Source: Penium margaritaceum (taxonomy: Eukaryota > Streptophyta > Zygnematophyceae > Desmidiales > Peniaceae). Taken from it: 64,000 nt of DNA. Every line of letters starts with the position of its first letter. Position 1 is the first letter of the stretch. Shown here piece by piece: positions 34,001-46,830 of the stretch. The DNA is taken from positions 14,349-78,348 of the forward strand of contig SZWC01007275.1 of the NCBI GenBank assembly GCA_023375785.1, written 5' to 3'. The translations under genes were made by a program, and so were the position numbers. The notes beneath the pieces are model-generated. The model worked only from the letters and a program-made list of their open reading frames with translations, was not told where the DNA came from and ran no database searches.

Positions 34001-34037
34001 AAGGTTTTATTAGATGCCGGCAAGTGCATTGGAGTAA
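31001..34037. other. No gene seen
   Basis: AT-rich; no frame above about 90 residues; no recognisable motif or repeat pair. Confidence 0.4.
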
Positions 34038-34229
34038 AGTGCCAACGATTCTCCAGCTGGCGCATTGCTGCTAATTGTCGATGATGCGGCAACCGGCGGT
34101 GAACAAAATGGCAGCTACACCAGCCAGGGTGGCGAGTACGTCAACTGGCTTGGTGATGGTCACTTGCCGCGCATCCACGGTGTGATGGTGGCCGGCAAGA
34201 TTGCTTATGCTACTGTGGAGTTTCTATAG
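34038..34229 (+). pseudogene. 63-residue open frame, possible host exon fragment, unrecognised
   Basis: Between in-frame stops at 34035 and 34227 runs a frame without ATG at its start. It contains GALLLIVDDAATGG, GEYVNWLGDGHLP and HGVMVAGKIAYATVEFL. Local GC and CpG are higher than the AT-rich flanks, and the codon make-up looks protein-like. I cannot name a family. It could be a decayed exon or a captured gene fragment. Confidence 0.3.
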
Positions 34230-35320
34230 AAGCTGCATCACGATGTTGGAGGGTGATGTATCTAGGACTGGCTTAATCTGTCGATGATGTGTGGCTGGTA
34301 CAGAACTCATTGGTTAACCTGCTTGACAAAAGGATTCACTTCATAACCCATGTTGATGAGATCAAAATGCATCGTCCCACATCAAATCACACACAAGGCA
34401 TATGCAGGAAAAGGGGATTTTTGGAACGCAGTGATGGGTTTGAAGAAAAAACCACGGAGACCATCATAGAAATGCAAAAACTCGGTACAATCACGAACTC
34501 CTCTAACCTACAAATTTATGGCTAATCACCCCTAAAAAATGTACTCTTCATGTAGTGTACACGTTTAATGTATGCACTTCAAAGTTTCATGAAACCTTCA
34601 TAAAAGTCACGACTCTATTTCATTTTCAACGTATGTTTGTACACCTAGGAGTGTAATTGTATGCTTAAACACAAGAAAGTCTGTGGAAGGATTCCTGTTC
34701 AATCACTAATACCTAATGAAAACCAAGGTTAAGTGCTTTACAACTCAATTTACACTCCCCTTCAACACACCTAGATGAGTACATGGACCTTCAATGTGAT
34801 ACGAATGTGACGAATACAAACAGCTATGTCTTGACTCAAAACATGATGGAACCAAAATCCACCCCAAGTAACGTTCTGGAGTTTTGGGTTTTGGTGTTTT
34901 CCTTGCCCACCCTCCTGTTGGGTCCCACAACAGTGGTGTGCAGCAGGTTCCCTTCTACCGTAGGGGGTGTTATCTGACCCCCCACTCAAACTATTGACAA
35001 AGATGCATGAAATCACAGTTCTCAATGTTTTACACTCTATGACTTTGGCAGGAGGGCTCACAACTACGTGGTGACCGATTCAATGTTATCTTAATGCATT
35101 AACAGAAGAATAAAGAAGTACACTTAGACCGACAATCATCCAAAGTCGACAGTTGCGATGTGGAGATGGACCATGGATGCCGTTGAAAAACTTCCGCACA
35201 ACATACCGGCCGTCGATTGTTGAATGTTGACAATTACAGGCAGGCCATAATCACCAAATGCATTAGTGTATTATCATCTTCTATAAACACATGAACGGTA
35301 TACACTGACCAGCTACACAT
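34230..35320. other. No gene seen
   Basis: Short chance frames only. A C-run (TCTGACCCCCCAC near 34975) is the only notable composition. Confidence 0.4.
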
Positions 35321-35347
35321 TGCTACTGCACTCTAATATCTTTGGAA

Positions 35348-35372
35348 AGGGGGGAGAGGGGGGGGGGGGGGG
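35348..35372. repeat. Poly-G tract
   Basis: GGGGAGAGGGG followed by an uninterrupted G run, then GTTGAG. Its length may be unreliable. Confidence 0.85.
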
Positions 35373-35489
35373 TTGAGACTTGACGCTGACCCTCCCCCCA
35401 TAGTAAAATTGAATTGGAGGACATGTCAAAAAACACTCTAGTGTACTGTAAGTGGAATGCATGAGGAAATCTTAAAGAGAAGTCCAGGG

Positions 35490-36110
35490 ATATTGGGAAC
35501 ATTGAGATACCTCTTTGCAAACTTTTAGCACCATCAAGAATTCAACTGAATAGTATCAGAAGATTGATACAATTTAGGAAAACTCTATCGAAGCTTTTGG
35601 AAAGTCGCCAAACATGCCAGAAGCTACTGTAACGATACACTTAAGGTCGGGACAGTTGGCCAGGATATCCTCCGCTAAAGAGGGTAAAAACCCGAAGGCC
35701 AAAGTAAAGTGGGCCATGAATCTAAGGAAGTAAAAGCCAACATACACATTATAGAGGCTCGTGTACATCGGGAAGGTAACAGTGAGAGCATGCTTTGAGA
35801 ATCTCCACTGACAATTCAGAGAATTTCACTAATATCATTGTCTGTTTTTGTGAAATCCTGGCACCATCTATAAGTCGACCAAAATAGTGTTGGAAGATCA
35901 ATACGGTTCAAGATATATGTGTTGAAACATCTTGAAAGCGATCGAACATGTCAGAGCCTTCTAGAATGAAACACAAAAGGGCGGAGCCATTGGCCAGAAT
36001 ACCTGTGGTGGCTTAAGAGGCTGGAGGTTTTCACATCTTGGGACATGAATGCAATGAAAAAACATCCCACGCATGGAATACATGAACTAATGTACATCAA
36101 TAGTGCGACA
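35490..36110. repeat. Diverged tandem duplication of about 330 bp
   Basis: The stretch from about 35525 recurs from about 35860. Shared landmarks are GCACCATC, then AAGATTGATAC versus AAGATCAATAC. Next come CGAAC/CCAAACATG with CAGAAGC/CAGAGCC, GTTGGCCAGGATA versus ATTGGCCAGAATA, and CATGAATC versus CATGAATG. Similarity is around two thirds. No coding is seen. Confidence 0.55.
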
Positions 36111-36276
36111 CTTTCTCCCCTTTTAATTGCAGTGTCAAGGCAAGATGTGAGACATACGTCAATGCCTGCTAGAATAGGTATAGATGTGTTTATCAACATC
36201 ATATATTCTGTCATAATGCTCTCTGCCATAATTCCATGCATCATTGTCCTGCCACTTGACTGAATGCTCCAATACT

Positions 36277-37790
36277 TCATCCCGCCGGTAGTTTCCAATG
36301 ATGCTTTACCTCGTACTCTGTGCTCTTGTTGACTTTGATAACTGATGAAGGAGACATGTCTTTGCCGTATAAATACTTGCTTGGATCCAGGTAGAGTTTT
36401 ACCTGGCTCATGTGGAACTCCGGCTGAACATCCGTGCTCTTATGACGGATTTTTCTGGTGATGACAGGTTTCCACATCTCTGTGATGACAAGTGGCCACA
36501 ACCCCTTAGGTTTGGGCTTCGTGCACTCTTGTACTTGTAGCTTGAATTTTCCCGAGCTTGGTAAGAGCCAGTCACTAACGTATAGCTTGGTGTCTATTTG
36601 GTTTTATTCACTAGATTTCTTCATTACTGCTTTAGTTGAAATGATCACCTGGTGAGTGTCGTCCTAGATGCTGTGAAAATCCTGTTGTTGGATGTTGACA
36701 GCCGGTACATTGTTTTAACTCTAGGAATGTGCTGAAGTTTCTGGCAGATCTTCATGAATCACATTGACGTATACTTCATCCATGGTAACAGAGGTTGCAA
36801 CGTATGCATGTGCAAACTTGGCAGCCAATAGCTTGACCACCCAGTCAGTGACTTATGGATCATGTAGTAACTTCAGTAACTTGTTAGTTTGTTTGGTCTG
36901 TCCACTGTTTTGGGGATGGACGGCCGACAATAGCTGGATTTTACTGCCATATGAAGTCATCAATAATTGCCAATATCTTTCATTGAACCTCCCTAGTGGG
37001 GGGAGAGGAGACATCGTGTAATCAGACGATGTGGTTAATGATCAGCCACTTCAGTTCCTTTGCAGTGACCATTTCTGTAATCAAGACGAAGTGCGACATC
37101 TTTGAGAGCTTGTCGACCACCACAAAAATTGCATCAAACCCCTCTGCTATGACTTAGAAACCCGTCACAAAGTTCACAGAGATAGATAACCACGGATCTT
37201 GGCCATTGATAGTGGTTGAATCAAACCCGAGGATTTGGACCATCTCGACTTATTGCATTGACACATCTCACACACTCCTTGAAGTAGTTTGCGATCTTGG
37301 TCTGCATCCTGTCCCAAGTTTTCCACCGGGGTCAGTATTGTGGTACTGCTCCAACAGCATACATTGTAGCTCGTCATTGGATGGTGCATTCACCTGTTGA
37401 GTGAATGACCATGACTACAATTGGTCAAACCAGAATGCAGTCTTGTTATACCCACTGAACTCCTCATACCCCATCACAAACAGCCTCGCAATGTACAGCT
37501 TTCATTTGACAATCAACATGCTGATCTCGGCCACTAGATCCCAATGTTGGCTGAAGCATAGATTAGCTGTACTATTATTGGCTTAAACTCAATGTCACAG
37601 TTCAAGTTGGACTCAAGGAATTCCACCCATAACTTTTTTTTATTTCTCAAAATTGGCCAAGTCTTGAGGCATTTCAAACACGTGGTTATCACTGTAGACA
37701 ATGAATCACCAGCATTCCAAGTTGCACAGTCACATTTTGAATATTTACACAAACACCAATACCCTACTCCCGCCTACATTTGCACATGAA
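36277..37790 (-). mobile_element. Ty3/gypsy pol relic (RNase H end to integrase C-terminus)
   Basis: Minus strand, in order: an RNase H-end-like stretch (WVEFLESNLNCDIEF, 37534-37752), the integrase zinc region (GVCEMCQCNKS, 37174-37389), and the core start (EGFDAIFVVVDKLSKMSHF, near 37110). The core end is LLSAVHPQNSGQTKQTN near 36900, and the C-terminal block is FHMSQVKLYLDPSKY (36277-36501). The order is correct for gypsy. LTRs and RT were not found. Distinct from the chromovirus at 5.5 kb; heavily broken. Confidence 0.8.
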
Positions 37791-39070
37791 CTAATCCACA
37801 AGGTGTTCAGCCATGTTCCATGATTCCTTCTAGAGTCTCCGTGACTGTGCACCTGAAGTTTATGCTGTGTTCTGATCCGTTTTTCCAGTGCTGCATGGAC
37901 TGCACTTTCACCTTGCAGTATACTCACAAAGTTCTGCGCTCATCATATGGCGCAGCAAATTGGAGGGCACGAGGCGACTGGGGTGCGGCGGGTGGGTACG
38001 GGGAGGAGATGGACAAAGCACCTGGCTTTGGCCGCTCATATTTGAGGGTTCAAAACTGACTTTTTTAGATGAGCAACTTGCACAGATCAGGTGAAATCGG
38101 GAAGATTCTGAAAACTTATTGCCCATAAATTCTAGTACCCTAGTTTGATAGTGGTCCAAGATTCGGCCAGAGTTGTTCTAAATAGAATAAAAATAAACTC
38201 CTTACCAAATACTCATGTGATTTTAGGTGGGAGGAGGGTATCTCTTTTTCTTAAACTGCATGGTTCAGCTTTGGCCCGTATAGTTACCTCTTGGTGACAA
38301 TGTTGTAATTTTTTCGTCAAATCAGAAGTCACATCCCATGTAAAGAGTAAGGAAAAAAAGAGGGTAAGGAATTCACTGGATCAAAACCAAAAGAAAGGAA
38401 CTACGATACCCAATTTTTTAAGAAGATGAATACACAAACAGGAATCTGCTCATGATTTGTCATTGGTGGGTACCACAGTCTGGATAAGTCGTTACTAGCA
38501 TTTTGTAGACAAGGTGAAAAGTCATTAAAACTAAACTAGCGAGCAATCGGTATTACCCATGAGGAAAGTTGGTGGTTGGACAGGCCAGTGCTCAGCTGTG
38601 GATTGAAGGGAATCATTCTGTAAGAAGTAATAGCTATTTTATGATATCAACACCAGTTATTGGCTACTCAACTGATGCATAGGGGTGCTTTGTAAACCCA
38701 AAATCACAACTATCGAACATGAATCCGTCGTCCAGTGTGGAAACTTAGCCAAAGGCGTTGCACCACAATATCCTCCAATTCACAGTACTTCAAACCCATG
38801 CCTCTTGGAAATGGAAATCCGTTGGAATCTTTGTAGGATAGGATCTAACAAGTTTTTACTTTAAGACCAGGGGATTGAATATCTTCACCATACATAAGTG
38901 GGCATATGTTTTCATGGAAATGTCCTTTTTTTTCCCTATATGTTATGAATGATTTACTAAAAAATCTCTACAAGTATCAATGTTTTTGGTGTCCCCCCCC
39001 TTTTTTTAGGGATCTCAAGAAATCCCCGAATCCTTGTTGTCATCCCTTTTTACTGTGTAAGGGACCATGA
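37791..39070. other. No gene seen
   Basis: If the gypsy relic extends further on the minus strand its RT should be here, but I recognise no RT block. Confidence 0.4.
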
Positions 39071-39071
39071 A

Positions 39072-39461
39072 CTAAACGAGACAAAATTTCTTTGCTTCTT
39101 GCTCCTTTTGTGGACTCATATTCTTTTTACACGATCCTCTTTCCTTGGAACTTACCAACTCACAAAGTATTACACCATTCAGGTCCTTCAAGCCTTTATT
39201 GCACAACTCTTCTGCTGTCTCTCTCTCTCTTGGCCTCTTAACGATTAAAAATGCTGCCTTCTCTCTAACCCAAACCCACCCATTGGCTTGCCAAAAAAAC
39301 ACTGAATCAAGTGTTTTTCTTTGATGACCAGAAGCGCTTTGTTCCACCTGCTTAACAATATCGCCATGCACGTGGAAGCCCACATCAGGTTGGTTCTGAG
39401 TATGTAACTGTACAAGTGACCTCTTGACTTCACCCACATGTACCACAATGTAATAAAACAA
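39072..39461 (-). pseudogene. 129-residue frame in a dispersed repeat, unrecognised
   Basis: A Lys/Glu-rich C-terminal half (KAAFLIVKRPRERETAEEL) follows a start with YIVVHVGEVKRSLVQLHTQ. The diverged copy near 62979-63270, minus strand, has a related VHAGEF start and a Cys/His stretch (CYNHKDDCDNG). Sharing between two loci argues for a repeat-encoded product, perhaps Gag-like, not a host gene. Low certainty. Confidence 0.35.
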
Positions 39462-40060
39462 CTAATTCCCACATGCATATGAAGCATTGTATATTGCAGT
39501 ACTATGCTTATCTTGGAGTAAAAAAACTACATTGTCACTGACTACATGCGGTTGCTGATGCCGCTCTTCAAAGAACGGGTTAATTGATATCCCTATGAGC
39601 CAGACATGCTTGATGTTATCCAACTAAGTGTGATGGATCACAAGGGTGAACTTGATGGATGAGACATAGGAATGCATGCTATATATGCTATTGGACAATT
39701 TGGCATTATCTCACATTGCGTGTTCTAGTCCTGCTTGATTGTCACGTGGATAGTTGGCCTGTAGGTGCCGTGCTACGGGGCTGTCTGGCTCGTGGCACTT
39801 AAAACTACCACCATAATGGATGGCCTTCACTCCGTGGGTGGCTGCAAGATCCCACGTGAGGTATCCTTGTGTTGGTGGTCTCATCAGCCATAAGACCCCA
39901 AGCGGCCTCTCTCGTGTGTACATCTTTCACTTGTTTTCTACGTAATGTCCGTAGGTCCATGACATCTCACATGGACCTCAAGTCTCACCATCTCCTGTTC
40001 TCTCTCTATCCTCTATGTGTGCTTCCAAGCACAGCTTCCCATGTCACTGTCCACTAGTAT
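39360..40060. repeat. Dispersed repeat, copy 1 (partner near 63230-63720)
   Basis: Ordered matches in the same orientation include GAGCCAGACATGCT, GTGATGGATCACAAGG versus GTGATAGGTCACAAGG, CTCGTGTGTACATCTTT versus ATCGTGTGTACACCTTT, TTGTTTTCTA, and ATGACATCTCACA versus ATGGCATCTCATA. Spacing agrees closely. Ends are undefined. Confidence 0.7.
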
Positions 40061-40334
40061 CAAAGTAGTTGGGGATAGCCAAAGTAGCTGGAGATAACCA
40101 AAGTAGTCTGAAAGAACTGGACAGGTGATCTGCCGTCTACACCTTTTAAGGCCGTGGTGGTACTACCATAAATTATGTCACAAAAGTTGCCACAGCATCT
40201 TACTACAGCTCGGCATCTCATTCTTTATTGTCCCTTGCTCCTCCAAGCATAAACAAGTAGTAGTTATACCTCTATAAACTTCTCATCCTCTGAGCTAATG
40301 CTTTATTTGGTGTGGTTCTCTTGTCGGTGGAGCC

Positions 40335-40942
40335 TCAGTTTCCTACCTCCTCGATGCGTGGTACATTCTTAGCCACACACTTAGAACAATAGTGGCCGCT
40401 ACTGCCAACACTGTAGCAGGAGCTGCTGTTACCAACAATCTCAGCCTGAATCTGTCCCTCTTTGCAGTAGTAGTGACTACTGTCGCTCCAACCACAAGTT
40501 TGTTTTTTTTTTGGATCTTGCAAGTGGCCCTTGACAGGCAGCAATAGGTTTCTTGGAAGTCGTGCCACAGTCTTTGCAGCACGGCACCAGAAATTCTCAG
40601 CACTGACTGCCGTCACCCCAACCTCAATTAACCACTGCCCCTTCTTGCCAGTGGCTCGTTGAAGGCAACTACAGTCACTATAGATGCCATACCGTTGTTG
40701 TTTTAGCACAACTGCAATAGAGATGGATTCTGCTACCAAGGCAGAAATAATGATTGCCATCGTGCCAACCTCACCAGGTAGTAGTCTTTCTTAACATTTG
40801 GCCTGAACGACATCACTGGTTTCCTCGGCAGCTGTGCTACACCCTTAGCAGCACCAACAATGTTTGTCCACCCACCTTTCACTTGTCCACAACCATTTTG
40901 AGAGAAATGGCCGTCCGCTGCTACCAAGACCTCTTCCATCAT
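40335..40942 (-). pseudogene. Minus-strand frames with a 274-bp internal duplication, unrecognised
   Basis: Frames at 40335-40760 (141 residues) and 40733-40942 (69 residues) share the motif AAK-T/G-VA-R/Q-LPR-N/K about 92 residues apart, preceded by a GKKGQW/GGWTN-like segment in each. Plus-strand landmarks are GGTTTCTTGGAAGTCGTGC at 40548 and GGTTTCCTCGGCAGCTGTGC at 40820. Such repeats within a frame suggest real past coding, host or element unknown. Confidence 0.4.
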
Positions 40943-41291
40943 AGCTTCTCCACCATTGACAAAAGGTGCATCTATCTCAATGACAGTTGCAGGTGAGAGG
41001 ACTTGTACTTCTAACAGAACTGTAGCCTACAAGAAGGAGAAGGAGTGTGTCTGATGCCTTGGAAACCATCGCTTTGACCAATNNNNNNNNNNNNNNNNNN
41101 NNNNNNNNNNNNNNNNNNNNNNNNNNNNNNNNNCAAGACCTCTTCCATCATAGCTTCTCCACCATTGACAAAAGGTGCATCTATCTCAATGACAGTTGCA
41201 GGTGAGAGGACTTGTACTTCTAACAGAACTGTAGCCTACAAGAAGGAGAAGGAGTGTGTCTGATGCCTTGGAAACCATCGCTTTGACCAAT
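40925..41291. other. Assembly gap (51 N) with identical 158-bp flanks
   Basis: 40925-41082 and 41134-41291 look identical, starting CAAGACCTCTTCC and ending TTTGACCAAT, around N at 41083-41133. An unmerged overlap is the likely cause. Confidence 0.9.
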
Positions 41292-41299
41292 ACTATATG

Positions 41300-43400
41300 T
41301 CAGGAGAGGAGTACGACCCTCTTGAAATTTGGGATCGATTTGGTAGAAGAAAGTGAGAGATAGTGGGTGCAGAAATAAAACATGGAAGTTACAAGAGGAG
41401 AACGTACAATACCATCAACAGCAGAATGATACTAGTGCATGGCATGTGGTTTTTTGTTATACATAGCTTAGTTCTCCATAGTGGGAGAGGGTCAGTTGAT
41501 TGGGAGGGCGGGGAGAAGGGAAGTGTATGAGGATTTCATATGAGGAAGTGTACATTCTGCTAACAATGGAGCATATCTTACTGTACACTAGTGCATGGTT
41601 GAATACTTGGTTTTTTAGAGATCATGAGTGGATTGGATAGAGGATAATGAGAGATTAAATTGGGGGAGTATGGATCATAGAGATTGTATGAGGCAAATTT
41701 ATGAGACATTGTACAACTGGATAATACTTGTGTATGTACGTATTGTCTGTCTACATGGTGCGATGGAGTGGGCAGGCCGAGGGAGGGTGCAGGGAGAACG
41801 GAACTATACAAGGGGACTGACTGAGGAATTACACATTTCAATGGCAGTGGAGCCACTAGGAAAATACACTAGTTTATGGGAAAACATGTGTTTTTTTGTA
41901 GACCTTGGATGGATTGGGTAGAAGGGAGTGAGTGGCGGGGAAGGGGAGGGGGGTAAAACATGAAATTTGTATAAAAAAAACATGGTATGTTAACTGATAT
42001 AATCATTTGTATACATGCCCCATAAACTTTTACGTTTTTGACATCCTCCCTCACCCCCTTCCCCCCCTCCTCCATCAAGTGGAAAGTGTTGGAGAAGAGT
42101 GTATGAGAAAGTGAAAGAAGAATAGGATGAAAAAGATATGCATGAATACACTTAAACACACAAGAAAAAGAAAGGTCCAATCGTTTTTTGAGAGGGTCTA
42201 TGAAACGTTGTGCAAAGAAAACATGAAAACTTCTTGAGAGAAAACTCAAGTTCAAGCAAAGAATGCATTCATCAAATAAGGTAAGTTATCAAATGTACAA
42301 ACATGTTGTTTCCACTTGATGTTACTTATTGAATGATACATATATTCATACACATCCTTCAGTATGTTCTTGTCTTTTGGAAATCCTCCTCTCCCACCCC
42401 CCTCTTCACGTGGAAAGTGTTTGAGGGCAGGATATGAGACTTTGAAGTCATTAATTAAAACAAAGTATAACAATTCACTTGTGTAGAAAGAGGAGATTTT
42501 CTGTCGAATTGGTATATAGAACTGTATGGACATTCCATGTGAGAAATGAGTAGTGTACACTGGGAAGACATTCCATGAGAATATTGGCTCTCACATACAC
42601 GAGTGTACTTTGTAAACAAAACATCATGTGTCCAGTGGTATACTTCAAACAAGTGCCTCATACACTCATGTATTAGACCTCCTACCCCCCCCCCCTCCTG
42701 AGGTGTACTTGTTTGAAGGCAGTGTATGAGAAAGTGAACAAATGTTAATATGAAAAACACATGGAGAAACACACTTCTTTACACAAAAGAGAAATGTCAC
42801 AGAAGTATACAAGGAGGATGTATTAGGGGGTGCAAAGTGAAATGCACAAATATTTCACGAGACTATACACTTTTTTACACTGAGAGAACATCTCTTGATT
42901 ATCTTCACTTACCGAGTGGGATAGTTCTTCCTACATAGACCTTGTACAATGATGTACTTTGCAACCACCCCTCTTCCCAACCCCTTACCTTTGTCAAGCA
43001 AAAAGTGTACAAGGGGATTGTATGAGAGATTGAAAAGAAATAAATGTAAAAAATCCATGCAAAAGTACACTTTTTATACAAGCATTGTATATGAATTAAT
43101 GGTACATTCATGTGAAAAACTTGTAGTGTATATTGAGGAGAAATCTCATGGACATGTCAGGTTCTCATAAACATTAGTGTACTGTTTCAGTAAAACATCA
43201 CGTGTCCAGTGATCCACTCCTTCAGACACATACCTCGTACAATTGTAGCTTTTAGAGCCCCACCCTATTGCTCCTCCCTCCCTGCCCTCCTCCCAACGCA
43301 CGTCAAGTGGAAAGTGTACAAGAAGAGTGTATGAGGGAGTGATCAAAGATTAATGTGAAGATAGCACGCACATCTACACTTGTGTACAGAGAAGAGAAAT
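41300..43400. repeat. Satellite array of about 280-330-bp units
   Basis: The right part has anchors resembling GGAAAGTGT at 42081, 42412, 42701, 43001 and 43309, each after a C-rich pyrimidine block and followed by TGTATGAGA. Between them GTACACT-type words and ACATCATGTGTCCAGTG recur (42625, 43198). The left part has GATTGGGTAGAAGGGAGTGAG-like anchors near 41336, 41632 and 41911 with G-rich purine blocks. Units are strongly diverged. Frames here are artefacts. Confidence 0.7.
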
Positions 43401-46400
43401 CTCGTACACATGGTATCACATCATGTTCAAAAATCTATAATCCATGGATGTAGTCAATTGTTACACGGTACACTCCCTCGTACACTAAGCCGACGCACTT
43501 TGTTTACTTGGAATATCATCTACATCTTCCTCTCTATTGTGTATGTTTCATGTAGAAGTACAAGTACACAGAAACTTCCATATCAAACACAGATTCATAT
43601 TGTAGCTTCATAATGCAAACATGCATGGTTTCAAAGGAGGTTCCTAGGTATTTATTCACATGTACATAGGGCCCCACTCAATTACGTGTAAGCTTCCATG
43701 GAACATGACACAATGCATAGATAAGTGCACAGAAGCTTCATTGATGCTTTAAACATATGATGTTGGATAACGTACATTGTTTTGATTGTGTATATAATGG
43801 GGGTGATTGGGTCTAAATGACGACTTGACACTGTTTGAGCCTACATGAATGCACACGAGACACTTTACAGGTCAATCATACGAATGGCGATACTCCTAAC
43901 CATGTACCTTCCTTGAAAACACATTGACTCACTTCTCCGTGGCATCGAGTACCCGGCATGTGCCTTAGCTGCTCGTCAATCCTAAACTAAGGTAGGTGCA
44001 CACTTGTATCCAAGAAGGGATCATCTTCCAAAACCGATTTGACTGAAGGCCAGATTGGCTATCAACAGAGAGACTGCATAAAAGGTGTTCAATCGCAGGC
44101 ATGCTATTTACACACATTAACATGCTCAATTTGAGCAAGGTGTTATGTGGCACAAGTGAGAGACATGGCTGTATCTCCATGCTCTTCCTTTGTTTAATCC
44201 ATGCGACAAAACATGGACGAGGGACATTGTTGAATGTGTCATGGAATTTCTTCATGCCCATATACACAATGGTTTGCGATGCAAGGAGGACAGCTTCCAC
44301 CTTGTCTCCACCGTGAGGGTTTCTCTTAACATGATGGAGTCCACATCCGACTGTGATGGTCAACATACCAAATTTCAATCCATGTTTGTGTGCATGAAGT
44401 CAACGTGGTTGCAAAGCAGTAAGAGGGATCTATACTCTCATCATGAAACATGCCACCCTTCTCATAAAGATTGATGTTGGATGAATCACGCAAAGCAAAA
44501 CTTCGTGTGTCACGTGCTCCATGATCCTTGATCTTCTACGCTACAGCTAGGGCTTGAGAAGACAATGTGTAGGCATGTTGCAATCAAGGACACTTACCAT
44601 CATGACTCTGTGTCAGTATTAAAAATGCAGCAAGGATGCTCATACTCGCCATATACATGACAAGATAGAACCTAGCATGGCTCAACCACATGCACATTAT
44701 TTCAAATGACACCTCTATAAACAGCACCATCTATCCAAAATCTAAATCATCGCAGCTGGTTTTTGTGCTAGTATATCTGCAGATTTGAAACCACTCGTAG
44801 CCCCCCCATTCTGCTATGCACAGGGACGGACGCTAAATTCATTGTTCTCATGAGGTTTATTCTTCACAAATGTGCACTGCTGGATTCTTTGCCAATCCAG
44901 TCTGGTTTTTCTCATCTGTGGAGCACTGTCCCAGTTCCACTCGAATGAAAATGACGTCCTCTTTCACTTCTCAGTGATGGGCGTAGTGCATAACTTACAA
45001 AAAGGAACCGGAAAGCAATTTGGTAACAGAAACATGGTTATATGGTGATGCAGAACAACATCATGCTATCCATCTCTACAAGATTATTACTGGTCGGTGA
45101 TGTTTTTTCAAATTCATGGTGACATGATCTACCCACGAGCACACATGGGCTATCACCGTTTGCTTAGAGCAACCTAAAGTTTCTGAAAGCACCAGATGCA
45201 GATTTCAAAGGCAATGGGCAATGATCATGATCCATACAGTAAAAAAGTTTGCTTTGGCCCAGTATTCTCCACTGCTTTTCCTAAAGAATCTTCTGAATGT
45301 TCCAAGAAGCACAGAGAATCTCTACATGTGTACACGCTCCTTTAGGGTCCAAAACATACTCTGGACATTCCATGAAACTGTATGTGCAAAGCACAAACCA
45401 TACTAAGGTGAAAAGAAGTTAAAAGACAGAGTTGGAGAGTGATTTCATTGCTCGACATATCCAAGTTTGATCATCTTCCTGGAATGATCACACTTAAAAA
45501 TCCCAAAAATCATGGGAATGACCCATTTGACACATTCAGTCATGCTATTGATGTAACCGGGTAGTTTAAAAGTTCCTGTGTAAAGCACAACTACAAAAAT
45601 ACATATGGCACTTTGTTATCTGCACTTCAAACACTCATAAAGTTGAGTTTGTGGGTCCCACCAACCTTGTTGTTCAAAACTGTGCATTTTGCACCTTCCT
45701 AATATACAGTTAACACCCATTCTACTCTAAGAAGATGGGTTGTGTGTCCAATCACATCACAATGCCCGGGATTCTCTCCGTATGGTGGAAAGTTATAGAT
45801 CACACGACATCCAATGGTATCCAATCATCCTTTGAGTGTGGGGTGGACAGACTTCAGGTGGCTTCTGTGGAGGTCTCCGTGCTACCAAATGACAATCTCA
45901 TCCATCACCACACCATGGTGGACACGTGTACTGGGAGACCTGCGCGGTGACAACCTCGTGTATCCAACAAACTTGGTAACTTTACATGCAAGGAAAAACC
46001 ATTGTGTTTTCAATGTTCAGTTAGTTTGTAAGCATCGTCATATGACATGTTTACTCATGGAACATGGCGCCAACACCGGCCACCATGTCAAGTTTAAAGC
46101 CAAGGGGTCAATAAGGAATGGTTGTGCAGCCAACTTAACTGAACCGGCTGTAACATCCACGTGTGGACCCGACCACATACAAAACTCCCCTTGGTTTTCT
46201 TGGTTAAAACCATCGTGGAAGATGACATCGGGTTTGGTTGACTGCGCCCCTGGGCGTACCACTCTGGCGTAAGCACCACAAAGATAGTTTTATTTCGGGA
46301 ACGGTGATACATTGTTACAATCCAACTGGTATTTTCCTGAGGACGCTCCTCAGCAAAAGGGGGAGGAAACGTCGCTGTAATCCCAAGGCTGAACCTCCAC

Positions 46401-46830
46401 AAAGCCCACCAGGATTTATTTTCTCCATTTCATAACTTTCTCTTTGACATCCAGCATGAAAATCCTATGCTTAAGCATGGAAGATGTTATCGCTGTTGCA
46501 ATAAAAGATGAGCAATGCCTCTCCAAGTCAGTGTATGAAGCTGTGCTGAACCTTCAAGCACCAAAGCCACGTGTGTAAGGACTCTCTTTTGGGTCCTCGT
46601 GATGGATTGTCAACACGAAGCTACCACATGCACAATAAATTATTGTACCACAAGGAAAGATGAGCATACAATATTGATGTATGCATTGTCAAATACCATG
46701 TGTCCACGTAATCTATCTTACATGTCTTCTTCATTTTGACGTTTCACTCACTCTTTATACTTTCCCTATGTGGTTTGTTTGGCAAGCAAACCTCTTTCCT
46801 TTGCAAACCAAGGATGGTTTATGGCTAAAG
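43401..46830. other. No recognisable gene
   Basis: Several frames of 70-150 residues exist, including 43965-44378 minus and 45814-46272 plus, but none shows a family motif. A purine tract AAAAGGGGGAGGAAACG at 46356 resembles the polypurine tract at 46828, hinting at a retroelement end, without further support. Confidence 0.35.
43965..44378 (-). pseudogene. 137-residue open frame, unrecognised
   Basis: One of the longest frames in this stretch, mixed composition (FHDTFNNVPRPCFVAWIKQR in its middle). No repeat, signal peptide or known motif. It may be chance or a decayed element. Confidence 0.25.
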
